Positions 1-12,168 are shown, numbered from the stretch's first letter. The stretch: DNA of 64,000 nucleotides from Paulinella micropora (GCA_019918135.1 WBZZ01003930.1:1-64000), one strand, 5' to 3'. Program-made: numbers and translations. Notes: generated from the sequence alone by a model not told the origin.

Positions 1-930
1 AATCGGCGTGGGGGTGTTCTTCGGCTACCGTGATGATGGCGGCAAAAGTCCAGCAGTGCTGGGCTGGGGAACATTTTCGCTTTGAGACATTGTGATCAGA
101 CTCTTAGTTGCTCGGTTCGAGCATTCGTCAGACTCTTTAGTGGCTTGGGGTTGTTTGGCATTTCACCGAAGCAGGTGACATGCAAAGTGGTGGTGAGAGA
201 GTGACAGGAGGGACCCAGCCAAAAGTGGGCGCAGTCGCCAAAAGGTGGGCTCAGTCCTCAGAAGTCCTGCACAACAAAGAACCGGTAGGTTACTCATCAC
301 AAATGGGCGACAAGGAAGAAACTTTGAGTGGTCCTTGTCGTTATGCGTGGCATGTTGGCTACACTAGCAAGAGGTGTGGCAGCCCCTCATCAAGGGCGAT
401 ACCTGAGAACATGTAAAATGTTTAAGGACAATAAGGGAGTGCATGCAAGCACAAATGACTTGTTCGTTTGCCATGTTGGGCAAAAAGTTGTTGACAAATT
501 TACCGGTGGTTCCGGACATTTTTTTCCAAAAGTTGGCTGGCAGCAGGTGGTGCTGTCTGCTGGTTTCGGCTCTTTCGTGGACAGTAGTTGATGCTGAGGA
601 CAGGTGAGCTGTGGGACAGTTTAGGGACCTTATGGGCGTCGTTTTCTACGGTTTTGGGGCATTGGTTTGGACATTTAAAGGACTTAGTTGGTCATGGTTG
701 GACTTTGGGAAGTGAAGGAGGAAAATGTTGTTGTTCATGGCCATTGGGTTGAGTTTTAGACGGTGACGTTCAGTATTATTATTTGCAAAGGTGTTGGCCA
801 GGTGGTATGTATGTTTTAGTGAGCAGCCTTAGTTTTTGGGTGACGGTTGGACGTTGAGTTTTCCTTGTTGCAGTCGGACAGTGGCATGGGACGTTTAAGC
901 TATGAAGACTGGTTATTAAGCAGGGGGGAG
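1..930 (+). pseudogene. Decayed retroelement gag remnant
   Basis: No intact gene is visible. Two short overlapping frames (180-416 and 328-591) look like debris of a Gag protein: around residues 53-66 of the first frame there is a degenerate zinc knuckle in which C-x2-A-x4-Y-x4-C keeps the spacing of CX2CX4HX4C but has lost the second cysteine and the histidine. The stretch ends in a purine tract (921-930) followed by TGTCTC, the arrangement expected at the 3' end of an LTR element. The assignment is inference from spacing and context only. Confidence 0.3.
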
Positions 931-1785
931 TGTCTCTCTTACATTATGGGATAAGAAGTTAGGGGGAGATACATGTTTGTGTGAGATCATACTTATATGT
1001 CTGGTTTGGCTTCAACTTGGCTAACTGCGATTGTCAATTGCATTTATGTCGTAACGGTTGTTGTTGTGAACATGGTGTGTGTTATTTCTATGTTTGGTGA
1101 AGGAGACATACTCAATATGTGAAGAAGTTTGTTTGTTGTGCTTATGTGTTGCTATATTGCCGAACTCCACTGGAGACGTAGGATAGCTCACTTGTTCATT
1201 TCGTTATATTTTCTACTAGTTTGTTCGTTGTGCTTGTCAGCATCTCGTCCATTTACTTGGTTGTGTTCGTGACACTGTTGAACATACATTAATGTATTTG
1301 ACGTTGACATATACATATATATATCTTCATATTGCGTGTTGGCCATTTTCCGTGCGAATGGTATGTCTGCGATATTAACAGTGATGTTGATGTGCTTATT
1401 GCTTAACGTTGTGTTTAAGGTGTTGCTGTTTGAATTGTGACCATATTTTATTGATTAACTTGTTTGACTGTTGCCTGGCTTTATGATATTTACTATGTTG
1501 GCTCATATCGGCCGCTATTCCTAAGTAGGGGGAGCAATGGACAAATTTGTTAATATGGTATTTAGTCATATCGGCCTATACATGTTTTACATAGGTATTA
1601 ATAGTTCTGGTTCTGGCGGCAGTCAGTTCCTTCATAGGACTGATCATTGCCTTACCTTTTATACTCAGCTGTTTTTCCTTTATTTAAGTTTAGGCGGGTA
1701 GTTAGTTTAATTTGATTGAGCCCGTGTCTGGTTCAGCTTCCTTCTGTCTTAATAAAGACGAAGTGTGTCTACAGAATGGGAACCC
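921..1785 (+). repeat. Possible polypurine tract and 3' LTR of an older element
   Basis: A purine run CAGGGGGGAG (921-930) is followed by a TG dinucleotide, and a second run (GTAGGGGGAGCAATGG, near 1525-1540) occurs farther on. The 850 bases between here and the next LTR have no coding potential and are T/G-rich. They may be one or two 3' LTRs of an older element into whose end the 15 kb element inserted. No matching 5' LTR is in the window, so this stays tentative. Confidence 0.25.
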
Positions 1786-2132
1786 TGTAGGCGTAGATAG
1801 GTAAATATGTGCTACTTTATTAATACCCCGTGTCGGTCCAGACACAATAAGAGATTGTTCCTATTAATACTCTTAACCGGATAATGATAATATTACTAAA
1901 AAGGTCCGTTACCCTTTTTAGGTCAGAATATATTATCGTTAGACCGGACAACGGGAACTGGCTGGTGTTTGCCTTGGTTGTTTTTGGGCTTCGCTAGTCT
2001 CCCTCATTTTCCCACCATCTTTGATCTTTATTTATATAAGTGAAGAAGATTGGGTTACTGGCGAAGTTGTTGAATTTGGTTGAGTAAAAGGATAGGCATC
2101 AATAAATATATTCTTTTGACATCGAACCGGCA
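1786..2132 (+). repeat. 5' LTR of the 15 kb Ty3 element
   Basis: It is a direct repeat of 16724-17076 with TG...CA ends. It includes an AT-rich segment with TATATAAG-like sequence near 2035 and a CAATAAATATATTC stretch near the end that could serve as promoter or polyadenylation signals. The boundaries were set by where similarity to the 3' copy begins and ends. Confidence 0.9.
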
Positions 2133-2136
2133 AAAG

Positions 2137-2150
2137 TGGAGTCCCATACC
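2137..2150 (+). other. Candidate primer binding site of the Ty3 element
   Basis: TGGAGTCCCATACC begins 4 bases after the LTR (2 if the LTR ends at CAAA). Starting with TGG, the complement of a tRNA 3' CCA end, it is in the position expected for a tRNA primer site. The tRNA has not been identified. Confidence 0.35.
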
Positions 2151-3034
2151 TGTTTTCCTTTTACGCCAAGTTTGACACTTCGCTATCCCTACTCTTTGCA
2201 ACGTATACATCAGGAGAAAGGATCCATTGCACAAGATAGATAGAGGAATACGGGAGGAGAGGACGTGTGTGTTCTGTTCCTATTTGCTCATTTTCTGCCA
2301 ATTATCAAGGCAAGAACGCGTGGCAAACAGACACGTACGACTCAACCTCTGTTGACACCTATACACACCCACCCACTATCTTCTCCTCCCGCACAATACA
2401 ACCAATCGTATACACAGTGTGAGGACATAACACAGAGATACGAGAGAAGGGTAGAGTATAGGTGGTTGGGTGGCGAGGGGCGAAAACGTATACGACAGTA
2501 ACGAAATCCCACACACACACCTACAAACCACGTCATATCCTCTATTCATGATCCGAAACAGACTGCATAGACAATCAATTTTGTCTTCCAACAACAACAC
2601 TCACTTGTTCTGTCATTTCGTGCCCACTTCCAAGCATCCAAAGTGCACAAGGGAGTAGAGAGCAGACATAGACAGAGAGAAAACAGAAAACGAGTGCTGT
2701 GCACCAAAGTCTGATTGTGCAAACTAGCTCATACTCAGCCCCTCCATTGCAGCCAATTTGCTGGGGGTAGGGAGGCTAGTTGGTGGGAATATAGGCCAAG
2801 AGAAAAGGAGATAGAGTGACGTCAGCCAGACGTTTCATTTGTTCATTTTTGGCGATTCCAATTCGTCGAAAATTTCAAGCAACAAATCACTCTCCTACCT
2901 CCACACTTCACTCCCTCCTCACCCACCTATATCCAACAGTCACCTAGGGTCAGGGAAAGGATTTCACATCAGTGCTCCTATTGTGGCTCACCAAGGAGTC
3001 CTTACCTACTTCGCACTCGGTAGGTTCGTTCTAC

Positions 3035-3076
<42 letters not shown>

Positions 3077-3495
3077 GAACTTCCTCAGCTGAAAAGGGAA
3101 ACTAAGGAGTCCCAACCAGGGATTGGACACCCTACCGAGGGTTCCAAACGATAAGAAAGGCTTGAGCAACCAGCTCCCTAATCCTTTTCACCTTCCTATT
3201 GGGAAAAGGGGCCATCACTTCTGACTATTTCAGAAGTATCGTTTCCTCCCTACCTCTCACTTACGGATTCGTGCTTGTAATTGTAAGGAGTTCCAATACA
3301 ACTGGCAAGTATTTCGCAAGGCGTGAGGTTCCCCTACAAAAAGGGGGGACAACGAACGAACCAACACCTACCGACCAAGCCACACGCTGCTTAAAAACCA
3401 AGACGGCCGACAGCTGACGTCTTGCTCAAAAACAAGCTGCTGACACTCCAAACAAGACGTCTGCTAGAAGACGCCTTGTCCCCCACACTGACACT
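2151..3495 (+). other. Untranslated leader of the Ty3 element
   Basis: These 1.3 kb between the LTR and the first gag-like frame have no convincing coding frame. They contain a (CA)n microsatellite at 3037-3073 and several GAGAGA/CACACA-rich patches. The length is unusual for a retrotransposon leader and could hold packaging or regulatory sequence; nothing specific was recognised. Confidence 0.5.
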
Positions 3496-4881
3496 TTGCC
3501 ACCAGTTCGTACACGGCGTATCCCCAAAAGGAAACGACCCCAAGTGAACGAACCCGTAATGGCTGGTATGTGGGACTCGCCCACACAAGAGGCTGATCGA
3601 TCAGTTATGGACAATCAAGGTCAAGCTGACGACATGAACACTGGGGCTGGTCCTTCCAGACACCCGTGCCGAATCGTGCCGATATATTCGGTCGTGATGC
3701 CAAAAACTGCACCCATCCCACAGTCCCCATGGAGAGACGCTGGGGGCGCATTGATCTTGACCCGAACCACAATCCCTGTCATCCCTGACCCTCAGACTAG
3801 TTTGGACATGACGGGACCCACGGGATGGCCAGCGTCCCCAGCTGCACCTGAGAACCAATACCATTTCCCTCTCGCAGCCCCTCATATCCATGACAATATG
3901 TATGGGGACATCAACCATTGGACCAGAGCAACCATGGTGGTGGAGGGAAAAGCCAAGGTGCTCGGCCTGATGTCCACTAACCCACGGTTCATAGAACCAA
4001 AATCGAGAGTGGACCTTGTCACGCTTTGGGAGAACTTATGTATGTGTCGAGACAAGCTTTTCGGTGAGGCTTGGCAAACATACCACCAACAAGTCCCACG
4101 TTTAAGGCAAACACTCAATTGCAGCAAATACGCTAGTGAACAAACAGCCATCATCACTGCCGTAACTGCACCTGATGCCACTGGCGTGGACACTCTATAT
4201 TGGCCCGATGCCAACTTCCTAAACCGTATACATGCCAACCTCACGACAAGGGCCATAGTCACCCTCAAGGGACTCGATAACGTCACTGGGATGTGGGAAC
4301 GTGTTTTGATGGAACAAAAACACTGGCGGGATGCCATAATCCCATAGACCTCCCCAGCCTATGACGATCTCGTGCATTTCCTTGACGCGGTGGAAACCCC
4401 GACTGACCCTTTTGCCAAGGTACCATTGTTCCTAACATGGCTTAAGATCCGAACCACTCCCGCGACACTCCTTGACCTGTCCGACGAGGAGACCACAGTC
4501 CAAGTGGCCCCTCATCCGGCGGCCACCCTCTATGTGACCAACTACCTCACTGTGGTAGACCTCATCCTCTAAGCCAGTTCCGACTGCCTACGGATCCAAG
4601 TAGCCGTGCATGCAGTGAGTGACGATCGAACGGCCTCCACACCGGGGGGTAGCTCGATAATCACTTTTCGTCGTGTATCAAGTCGACGGAATATGGTGGA
4701 TGAAAACATAGACAGGGATTCACCCCTCGAACGCCATCGCCCACCTAAGACAAAGACTGAAGACGCCAGTCATAAACGGGTGGACGCGGCGTTGCGAGCC
4801 GTTCGTGACCATGTCAACTTCGACTTTGCAGCACACACACAAGTGCGAGACTCCCATATCGAGAGAGCCTTAAGCTTTTAA
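3496..4881 (+). pseudogene. Gag-like ORF, N-terminal part, interrupted
   Basis: One frame runs from 3496 through two in-frame stops (TAG 4345-4347, TAA 4570-4572) to TAA at 4879. It begins with a basic segment (PVRTRRIPKRKRP) and a disordered region, then a helical stretch with WENLCMCRDKLFGEAW and similar patterns typical of capsid-like Gag segments. No zinc knuckle is seen in this part. Gag is inferred from its place before RT; sequence identity to a known Gag family was not recognised. The stops are all in codons one C-to-T change away from CAG or CAA. Confidence 0.5.
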
Positions 4882-6200
4882 TGGCTTATGCCGCCCTGGA
4901 TCGGATCGTGGCCAGTCACGCACTTACGGTCGCCGATGTGAAGCAACTGCTAAACAGTCTTGTGGGTGGGTGGCCATCTCAGACGCTACTCACCACGGAC
5001 TGGCCTACTTGGCAGATGACTGGCGAGGCTGGTGTGGGGCAGGGGAAACTCACACTCGACCAGCTCCCACATTACATGCTCCGCCAGTTCATAATATTAT
5101 CCGCGGCAGACTGGGGCTACATCATGCTCCCCCATATTGCTGTCGACCTCGTCCAGGACGCCGCCAGGCGGATGTGGGAAGACGATGTGGCAATCTCGTC
5201 CATCATCGATCTCCCATAGAAACTGTTAACCAACTTAGTGAAGACCGATTTCGCTTCGTTGTTGTTGGCAGTCCTGAGCGGGATAGTGAAAGCAGAGCCG
5301 CAACAAGGGCGGACGGATGTCGAGACGTTCGTCCGGAATGTCCTAACCAAAGCCCAGGACTTGGATAACACGAACTTCAAAATCGTGCGGTTTCGAACAG
5401 ACTGTATGTGCGAAGTATCCCACTGGACAAGCAGTATCTTTGCCACCGATGTCTTTACCTCGGACAAGATCGAAAGAGCCAAGCGGGCCGATGTCCTGCT
5501 TGGAGCGATGACGATCACAGGTAGCACGCTTAAGGACCACCAAGCCAAACCGGGCCAAGTGTTTGACGTATGGACTTTCGTGACCGGCAGCAGCTGATCC
5601 AACCGCCGTCAATCGTGGTCTAGCTCGTCCAGGAGCCCCTATAGCTCCTCGAGCTCCTCTAGCTCGTCGTACACCCCTCCACCGCCCTCACGTCCATTTG
5701 GGGGGGGGGCGACCAACTCGGCCACCCCGGCCACCGGCGCGTTCAACTCGATGCCTCCGGCTGGCGGGACGGCACTCCCATATCTGCCTCCCCCACCGCC
5801 AATGCCTCCTCCACCGCCCATGCCCTACCAGTATTACCCTTCCTCTGGGTTTGCATCTCCGTCACCGTTGTCACCGCCCCCGGTTCCGTACCCTCCTACC
5901 CGGGGCGGGCCCACATCCGAGGGTAAGTCAGGTAAGAGAAAACTCGGTGACAACTGCGTTGTCAAACCGCTATCTCACCTCCCACCGATCCCGGGCCCAT
6001 ACAATTGCCCGTTTGGCCTTTTTAACGAGACTATTGCGGGACCGTGGCACAAAAGCCCAGGTGCAGAGTGCTGTGATTATATGATGCGGTCATCTTCAAC
6101 CCGCTTGATGACAACCGACTGTGGATCGCCCCGTGCCAATGGTCGAATTCTTGTCAATACCAACACCCACGCCAGGGTCAAGAACGGGTGGAACCAATAA
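4881..6200 (+). pseudogene. Gag-like ORF, middle part with proline-rich segment
   Basis: The frame shifts by one base near 4880 and then runs open to 6200 through TAG at 5217 and TGA at 5595. The first half (4881-5597) is helical and globular in composition. From about 5630 the product becomes serine-rich and then strongly proline-rich, with runs such as LPPPPPMPPPPPMP around 5780-5825. A GPYNCPFG patch with further cysteines follows near 5995-6070. The proline-rich tract resembles late-domain or linker regions of Gag proteins, but that is inference from composition only. Confidence 0.45.
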
Positions 6201-7179
6201 AATGGTATATCCACCGTTGGTACGTGGGGCGATCCAAGGTTAAGAGGGATGGCAAATGGATCCTCAACCCCAAGGACAACCACACCGAAGGCATCCGAAT
6301 TCCCGACGTCCATCCCGATGGGACGACGTACTTCTTGCCGCCCGGGCAAGACCCACCCTGGCTGGCCCAGTACTCAACCGAGGCCAAAGCTCGGGTGGAA
6401 AGGTACCGAAGCCAGGGCAGGAAGTACGACGAAGTGGCATGCTATATGCCCGGGAAAGAACACCTGATCGGTACCTTACATACACATACACACCCTCTCA
6501 GACCTCAGATGCCCCTATGCTCCATGCAGCGTCAAAAAAGCGAAGACGGGAAACAAGAAACCCAAGAACAAATAACCATGGGCCGCCCAATGCGTCCACA
6601 CCCGAGTCAACGACACGTGGTGCCTCGCCCTCGGGAGCGTTCTCCTTGCTCCTGAGTGCGGCAAACTAAGGCGCCCGCCATGGGGACAGCCGCAGAGCAG
6701 CCTACCGTAGTTGCTCCGACTCTTCTCTTGACGGTCCCGGCCCAATCCCCGACCGGAACTCTTTATAGTCCCATAGAGGCTACGACCTCACCGATAGAGG
6801 ATAGCGTTGAGACGATGGATAAGGATATAGTGATGGGTAGCGACGACAACCGTCGGGAGCGTGTACCGAACGAGCCGGACCATAGAGGTCGGTTTACCCA
6901 ATGCCTTACCTAAAGACACCGTCGCAAAGGCGACGCCGGCTGTAGATCCTGACACGATCACATAAAGTATAATATGTGATGGGGGGGCACCCAATAAGCC
7001 CTCGGACCCTCGCGTAAGACGCGCGAGGCCTATCAGCGTCCGGCAGGTAGAAAAACCCGCCCCTTTTGTGAACAAGGTAAATAAAGTATATGCAGGGACA
7101 CGCTCATATGATATATACTCAGGGCCGACCCTATTAGATCGGCGTACCAGTCTGACAACGGGTACGATCATTAGATCCG
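6091..7179 (+). pseudogene. Gag C-terminal region with KWILNP motif, decaying into non-coding sequence
   Basis: In a new frame from about 6091 the product reads ...DDNRLWIAPC..., then WYIHRWYVGRS and DGKWILNPKDN up to a stop at 6655. The DNRL and KWIL[ND]P motifs recur in the extra ORF region after pol (near 14380-14470), hinting that the two are related. Beyond 6655 only short frames (6656-6913) exist and 6914-7179 holds no supported coding sequence. No D[ST]G protease motif was found here. Confidence 0.4.
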
Positions 7180-8156
7180 ATGTCAATCATCCACGCATAC
7201 CACGCCCAGGATATCATCAAATATGGACGTGGACGACATGAGTCTGAATTCCCGATCCTAGTAAAATCGGAAACGGACCTCCCACGACGGCATCCATATG
7301 GCCGTAGGGCTCAGGTCACACTGATACCACAGGCCCCTCCATTACCCTATGAAGGACACCTCGCCGAGCAACCTCGTCTTACCCCACAGGGTACGGCATG
7401 GGTGTACGCCAATGTATACATCTCAGAGCCGGATGACAAGCCACCCGACCCATGGGAGGACTTTGGAAAACTTGCGGCCAAGAGGGAAGCTCAGATCTTA
7501 CTCCTGAAGCGTCAGGAAGACTCATGGCATGGCTTCGACCAGCCGGGTCAACTGAACAAGGGGGTTCACCAGTGCGTACGGGTCAAAACGAGCCTGGTAT
7601 ACCATGCTTCCAAAAGGCTGACGGAGGATGATGACGTCATGCTAAAGCTGAAACAATGGTACCAAGGCACAGATCCGATACAGCCGGAAAGCTTAACGGC
7701 GGTGCCCAAAATATTATCCGACCGCCTAGACCGGGGCGAAGACATTACGATTATCCTTCCAATCCATCCCACCGTCATGTGGTGGAGAGATGTTTTGGAT
7801 CGGGTGATCGATGATCCTATTCCAATCCCTAGCCGACAGTCCAAACCCCTTATGGCCTTTCGCTTGGGGTCCGTTAAGGACGGGTTAGCATAACGTACCA
7901 AGCTCATGACCCGCAAGGTCGATGACTTACGGGAAGCGGCATTCCAAATCTTCCCCGGCTTCTACCATAAGTCCGCGGCGAAACAATATGCCGAAATGAT
8001 CACCGATCCACAGGAGTTTGCCTCTTGGGACACTCAATCCTCCACGCGATACCCTGGCCGGGACGCGAAGGACGAGGTTGAAGACCCGGACTCCATACTT
8101 GAGTACCCGGATGACCACGGGACCAAAAACCTGTCTAGGACAGCATTGACGAGGTC
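7180..8156 (+). pseudogene. Pol N-terminal domain of unknown function upstream of RT
   Basis: The frame 7180-7893 continues after an in-frame TAA (7891) into 7906-8256. The segment around 7735-8040 encodes a block containing ILPIHPTVMWWRDVLDRVID, SRQSKPLMAFRLG and AFQIFPGFYHKSAAKQYAEM. The same block is found just before RT in the second Ty3 element at 60130-60470 (VLPFHDKALWADEVLDRMVD, FTGFYTKKAPIQYALIL). It is therefore a conserved, lineage-specific domain. It occupies the place where a protease would be expected, but no aspartic protease motif is visible. Function is unknown. Confidence 0.6.
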
Positions 8157-9182
8157 ATGGCGCGACAACAGGGGTCGCCAGACTTTGTCCGGGACCTCAA
8201 GGCCCAATTCCGTAAGAACAAAAAGCTGTTCGGCCCACTTGTCGCTGTCGGGGTGACTCATGCTGCCGCCAGGATAGAACGACAAGTCGGACAGACTATG
8301 CCCCGCCTCAAAGGATCACGCCTCAATTACAAAGAGGAACAGATCTGCGAGGAAATGGTGCAGGACATATTAGCCAAGCGACTGATCGAGCCATCGTGGT
8401 CGGAATTCCGATGACCGGTCAGACTGGCCCCAAAGCCAGATGGCAAACAGCGCTTGTGCATCAACTACACCAGGCTGAACAAGATCATTAAGAGCGTCGA
8501 GGCTCCTATACCTCGTATGCGAGATGGTCTTAACAAGCTTCGGCAGGCCAAGTTCTTTACCAAACTCGACCTAAAGAACGGTTTCTGGAATATACCGCTC
8601 GAAGCGGAAAGCAGTCCCTTAACTGCCTTCGCCGTCGGGGGGAGACTTTACCGATGGACAGTCCTCCCGATGGGACTGAAGACGGCTCCGGCAATATTTC
8701 AGGACTGTATGAACCAGGCTCTATCGGACCTGAAATATGGGGACGCCCAATTCATAGATGACCTACGCCATACAAACTTATACAGCTTCTGTTATATCGA
8801 CGACATTGTCATTTACTCTAATACGGAGGCGGAACACCTGGCTCATGTGTCAGATGTGTTGCGTCGTTTGGAGGCCTTCGGCCTGAGGCTGAACCTAGAG
8901 AAGTGCTCGCTTGCAAACGATCACATCGAATATCTAGGATACAGGGTACAAGGGGGCGACATAGTGCTAAAGCCGGAGAAGCGGGACGCCATTCGTTCCC
9001 TCCCGCGCCCTAACACACGCACAGCGCTACACTCTTTCCTCTGTATGGCACAAGTCTATTCCGAATTCATGCCCAACTTCCAAGACTTCGTCAACCCTCT
9101 GCGGGATTATTGGGATTTCTGCCTTAAGGTGACCCGTATGGGGAGTGGCCACCCGCGGCCGAAGAGACGTATAACAAGTTGA
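8157..9182 (+). pseudogene. pol: Ty3-type reverse transcriptase, one in-frame TGA
   Basis: RT copies element RNA to DNA. Visible blocks in order are LAPKPDGKQRLCINYTRLN, FTKLDLKNGFWNIPL (first catalytic Asp), YRWTVLPMGLKTAPAIFQ, FCYIDDIVIYS (catalytic Asp pair, near 8793-8804) and EYLGYRV. An in-frame TGA at 8412-8414 replaces what is likely an arginine codon (CGA). Between the FQDCMN block and YIDD there are about 23 residues where Ty3-type RTs usually have about 8 to 10. The frame is lost near 9110-9180, before RNase H. The element would not make active RT from this copy as read. Confidence 0.9.
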
Positions 9183-9829
9183 AGGAAGCTTTAACAAGAG
9201 ACCCTCTTACGGAGGGCGGGTCAGTCCTAATTCTATCCGATTTCGAAAAGCGCTTTATACTCGCTACTGACGCATCCAAATATGCAGTCGGGGCGGCATT
9301 ACAGCAATACGACTCCGCTCACAAGCAACTCCGGCCAATTATGTTCGTCAGCAAAAAGCTAACCCCTGAACAGGTGAACTACTGCACACGGCAACGCGAA
9401 GCGTTAGCGATAGTGTGGGCGTTCAGCCGGCTGCGAGAGTACTTGTGGGGCGCACCGAATTTACTAGTCCAAACCGACCATGCCAACCTGGGGTGGCTCA
9501 TGGATAAGGAACATACGGGCCGACTAGCGAGATGGCAGTCGGAATTAGCCTTGTATGATTTCACCATTAAGTACATCAAAGGCAAGGAAAACACGGTCCC
9601 GGACAGCCTTTCCCGAATGCCGAGAGTCAAAGTCTCCATCGGGGACGGACTTGACCGGTTCGCCATGCACACACCAACGGCATGCCTTGTCGGGTGGACT
9701 GGCAACGATGACTGGTTGGCCAGCGAACACACGCCGGGGTTCACAGACACACTGCCTACGGGTATGGCATATATAGCCACCAGCGCCATCAGCTGGCAAC
9801 CGGGATATAAGACGGATACCCAAGAGTAG
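9179..9829 (+). pseudogene. pol: Ty3-type RNase H
   Basis: It continues pol in another frame. Motifs are ILATDASKYAVGAALQQYD (first catalytic Asp), YCTRQREALAIVWAFSRLREYLWG, QTDHANLGWLM and the closing FTIKYIKGKENTVPDSLSR, all typical of the RNase H of chromovirus-like Ty3 elements. The stop TAG at 9827-9829 is in frame with the downstream integrase ORF, so it interrupts a once continuous polyprotein. Confidence 0.9.
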
Positions 9830-9982
9830 CTGCTGGAAAACCTCGAGTCTATCCGCCGCGTATGCTGCGCTAAGCACGACGCGGAAGACTGGCGGGATCT
9901 GCTTGAGGAGATTGATACGCACTCAGACATCCTCAGCGAAGGGGATATACGGGAGGGCCAGACCCACGAACATGAACACTCC

Positions 9983-10833
9983 ATGAACGCGTTCTTTTCC
10001 AATAAAAATCAGTCGTTCTGGGTGACGAAGAATGTTCACCCGTCTAGGTCTGCTGCCATCGCAGCCGCAACCCAAACGCAACATACCCGGGATCACATCG
10101 GCCTGGTCACCAGCGCCCTACAGCTGGATGATATGGACATGACCTTGGCCAGCCCTGCGGTTTTTAGTCAGTTAGCCAGGGATTCGAAGGAATGGGGCCC
10201 CTTTATATCTCACGTCATGGTTGCCCAAAAGCATCCAGAGACAAGGGAGATCCACCTCCAGAAAAAGACCATGGCATGGCACGATAACCTCCTATGGTAC
10301 AAGGGGTCCGGAGGCAAATGGGAAAAGACGTCCAAATGGACGCTGTGGGTTCCTCCACAGCTTCGAAAGGCGATCTTAACCGCTACCCATCGCTCCGCCT
10401 TAAACTCCCACCTAGGAAGGGACAAATTGTCGTGGTTCATTTCACGGAAATTTTGGTGGCATGGCATGCAAAAGGCCATATCCGAAACAGTGGATACGTG
10501 TGAACACTGCAAGCAAATCAAATCTCCGCACCCAAACTCTCAGAGGGGCCTGTACGGCGAATACAAGCTTACAGAAGACCTCTTTGAGACCTTACACATA
10601 GACTTCGTGGGCCCACTACCACGAGCAGAACAGCACAACTACCGGTACATCCTGACCGCCATCGACCGCTTTTCGAACTACGTGTTCGCGGCTCCGGTCA
10701 AGGAGAAGGACGCAACATCGACATTCGAGGCCTTGATCGATCACGTCTTTTGGTACACGGGAGTACCCAAGAACGTATAAAGCGATAGGGGCTCAGAGTT
10801 CACCAATGAGCTCTCAGCACAGCTGTCTGCGGC
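9983..10833 (+). pseudogene. pol: Integrase, zinc finger and core, frameshifted
   Basis: Integrase joins element DNA to the host chromosome. The HHCC zinc finger is visible: histidines in ATHRSALNSHLG, then WFISRKFWWHGM and the cysteines in DTCEHCKQ. The core begins with LHIDFVGPLPR (first catalytic Asp) and DRFSNYVFAAPV. An in-frame TAA at 10778 precedes SDRGSEFTNEL (second Asp), after which the frame shifts by one base near 10830. The segment upstream (about 9980-10250) is a linker with no recognised domain. Confidence 0.85.
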
Positions 10834-11486
10834 GTGGGATTCAAATGGAAGTATGTCACGGCATACTCGTCAGAGAGCAACGGCAAGATAGAAAGGGTCC
10901 ATAGGCCACTCAAAGCCGCCCTCCAACAATACTGCCGTGATAACCAACACATCTGGCATAAGGCACTTCCGTCCTTTGTGTTCTCCATGAACAACACGGG
11001 CACGAAGGCGTTGGGTGGGAAGACCACTGGCGCCTCCCCAAACTTGCTCGTGTACGGCCGAAATATACGTATTCCGGAAGATATGATGCTCCCGCACCGC
11101 CCGGAAGGCGGATTCCTAGAACACGAGGAGCTCTTCGCATGTCGCCTAAGGGTGATGGCGGAAGCTCGAATTATGTGGCCAAGGCCCGAGAGGCTGAAGA
11201 GGCCAGCCGCCAAAACCAGAACACACCATCCAAGGTCAAGTACGAATCGGGAGAGTACCATGCGGGGGACCTAGTATTCCTATACGTCCAGCAGGTCCCC
11301 AACTTGGTCAGTGTGAAGCTCTTCCCTATGTGGCAGGGACCCTACACCGTGTTGGAACAGGTAGGGGCTCTGACCTACCGCATACAGGGTAAAGGCAAGA
11401 CACTGGTGGTCCATGTCCGACGCTTAATGCGCTTTAACCCCATGCTCGCCCGAAACGAGACATGGCGGATGCAATCCAAAAGCTGA
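10834..11486 (+). pseudogene. pol: Integrase C-terminal part with GPY/F module
   Basis: In the new frame the product resumes with YVTAYSSESNGKIERVHRPL, which holds the catalytic Glu of the DDE triad, then SFVFSMNNT and SPNLLVYGR. A second frameshift near 11150-11190 moves to the frame ending at 11486, with GDLVFLYVQQ and FPMWQGPYTVLEQVG, the GPY/F module of Ty3 integrases, followed by VVHVRRLMRF. Both shifts are single-base. Confidence 0.85.
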
Positions 11487-12168
11487 ACGTGAGCTTGCGT
11501 GCCCCGCCTAAGCGCCGTGACAAGACGGCCGAGGCGAAGGCTAATCCCGATCAGCCGATCCCGGTCGCGGAGAATAATGCAGCATCAGCGCCCAGCCAAG
11601 AGGATATGGACGTCGACCGAGATGACGGACCCTCCCCGGCGGTCATAGCTCCGCGGCCGGATATCCATCCGCAGACCGAACAGAAGGAAAAAGCGGACAT
11701 CGCCCCTCAGCGCCCACCGGGTGAGTCCAAGCTGAAGAAAGGCGAAGACGTTAAGGCCATCCATTGGCACGTGGGTAAGGTATATATCCTCCGTCCACCG
11801 ACGGCCCACGTAGGCGACGATTGCCTAAATGACTTCTTCCTAATGAAGGTCAAGGAATGGGAACCGAAGGTCCGCGCCACAAGGGCGAACAAAGCGACCT
11901 CGGCCGAACCGCCATCCTACAGTTTTATCGGTCACACCAAGACCTTGACGATCCTGAATCCCGAGTCTTCTACCCGGTGTATCGGGGCGGGAAAAACGTA
12001 GAGACGTTCTGGAAGGGCATTACCGATAAATCGCCCGGATACAAGCCCTGGCAGATCCAAGTATGGCCGCGCATGGTGCTAGATTACCCATTCGACCTCC
12101 AACATGGCCGAATCCCAATACGGGTTTGGGACGAGATAGCAGCGAAGGCATCTCTACCGGTCTCATAG
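11462..12168 (+). pseudogene. Integrase C-terminal extension, possibly chromatin-reader-like
   Basis: After GPY/F comes a disordered, acidic and proline-rich linker, then in two frames (11462-12001, 11857-12168) a folded segment with HVGKVYILRPP, DDCLNDFFLMKVKEWE, LQFYRSHQDLDDPESRVFYP and VYRGGKNVETFWKG. The pattern of a short beta strand, a lysine-valine strand, then YRS...ESRVFYPVY resembles small SH3/BAH-like chromatin modules that some Ty3 elements carry at the end of integrase. No family was firmly recognised. The frame shifts once near 11900. Confidence 0.4.

Noticed and set aside
3496..6200. Stop codon reassignment to explain in-frame stops
   Set aside because: All three stop codons interrupt retroelement frames, while the MO25 frame and the second host gene end at TGA and use no internal stops. 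A nonstandard code is not supported.
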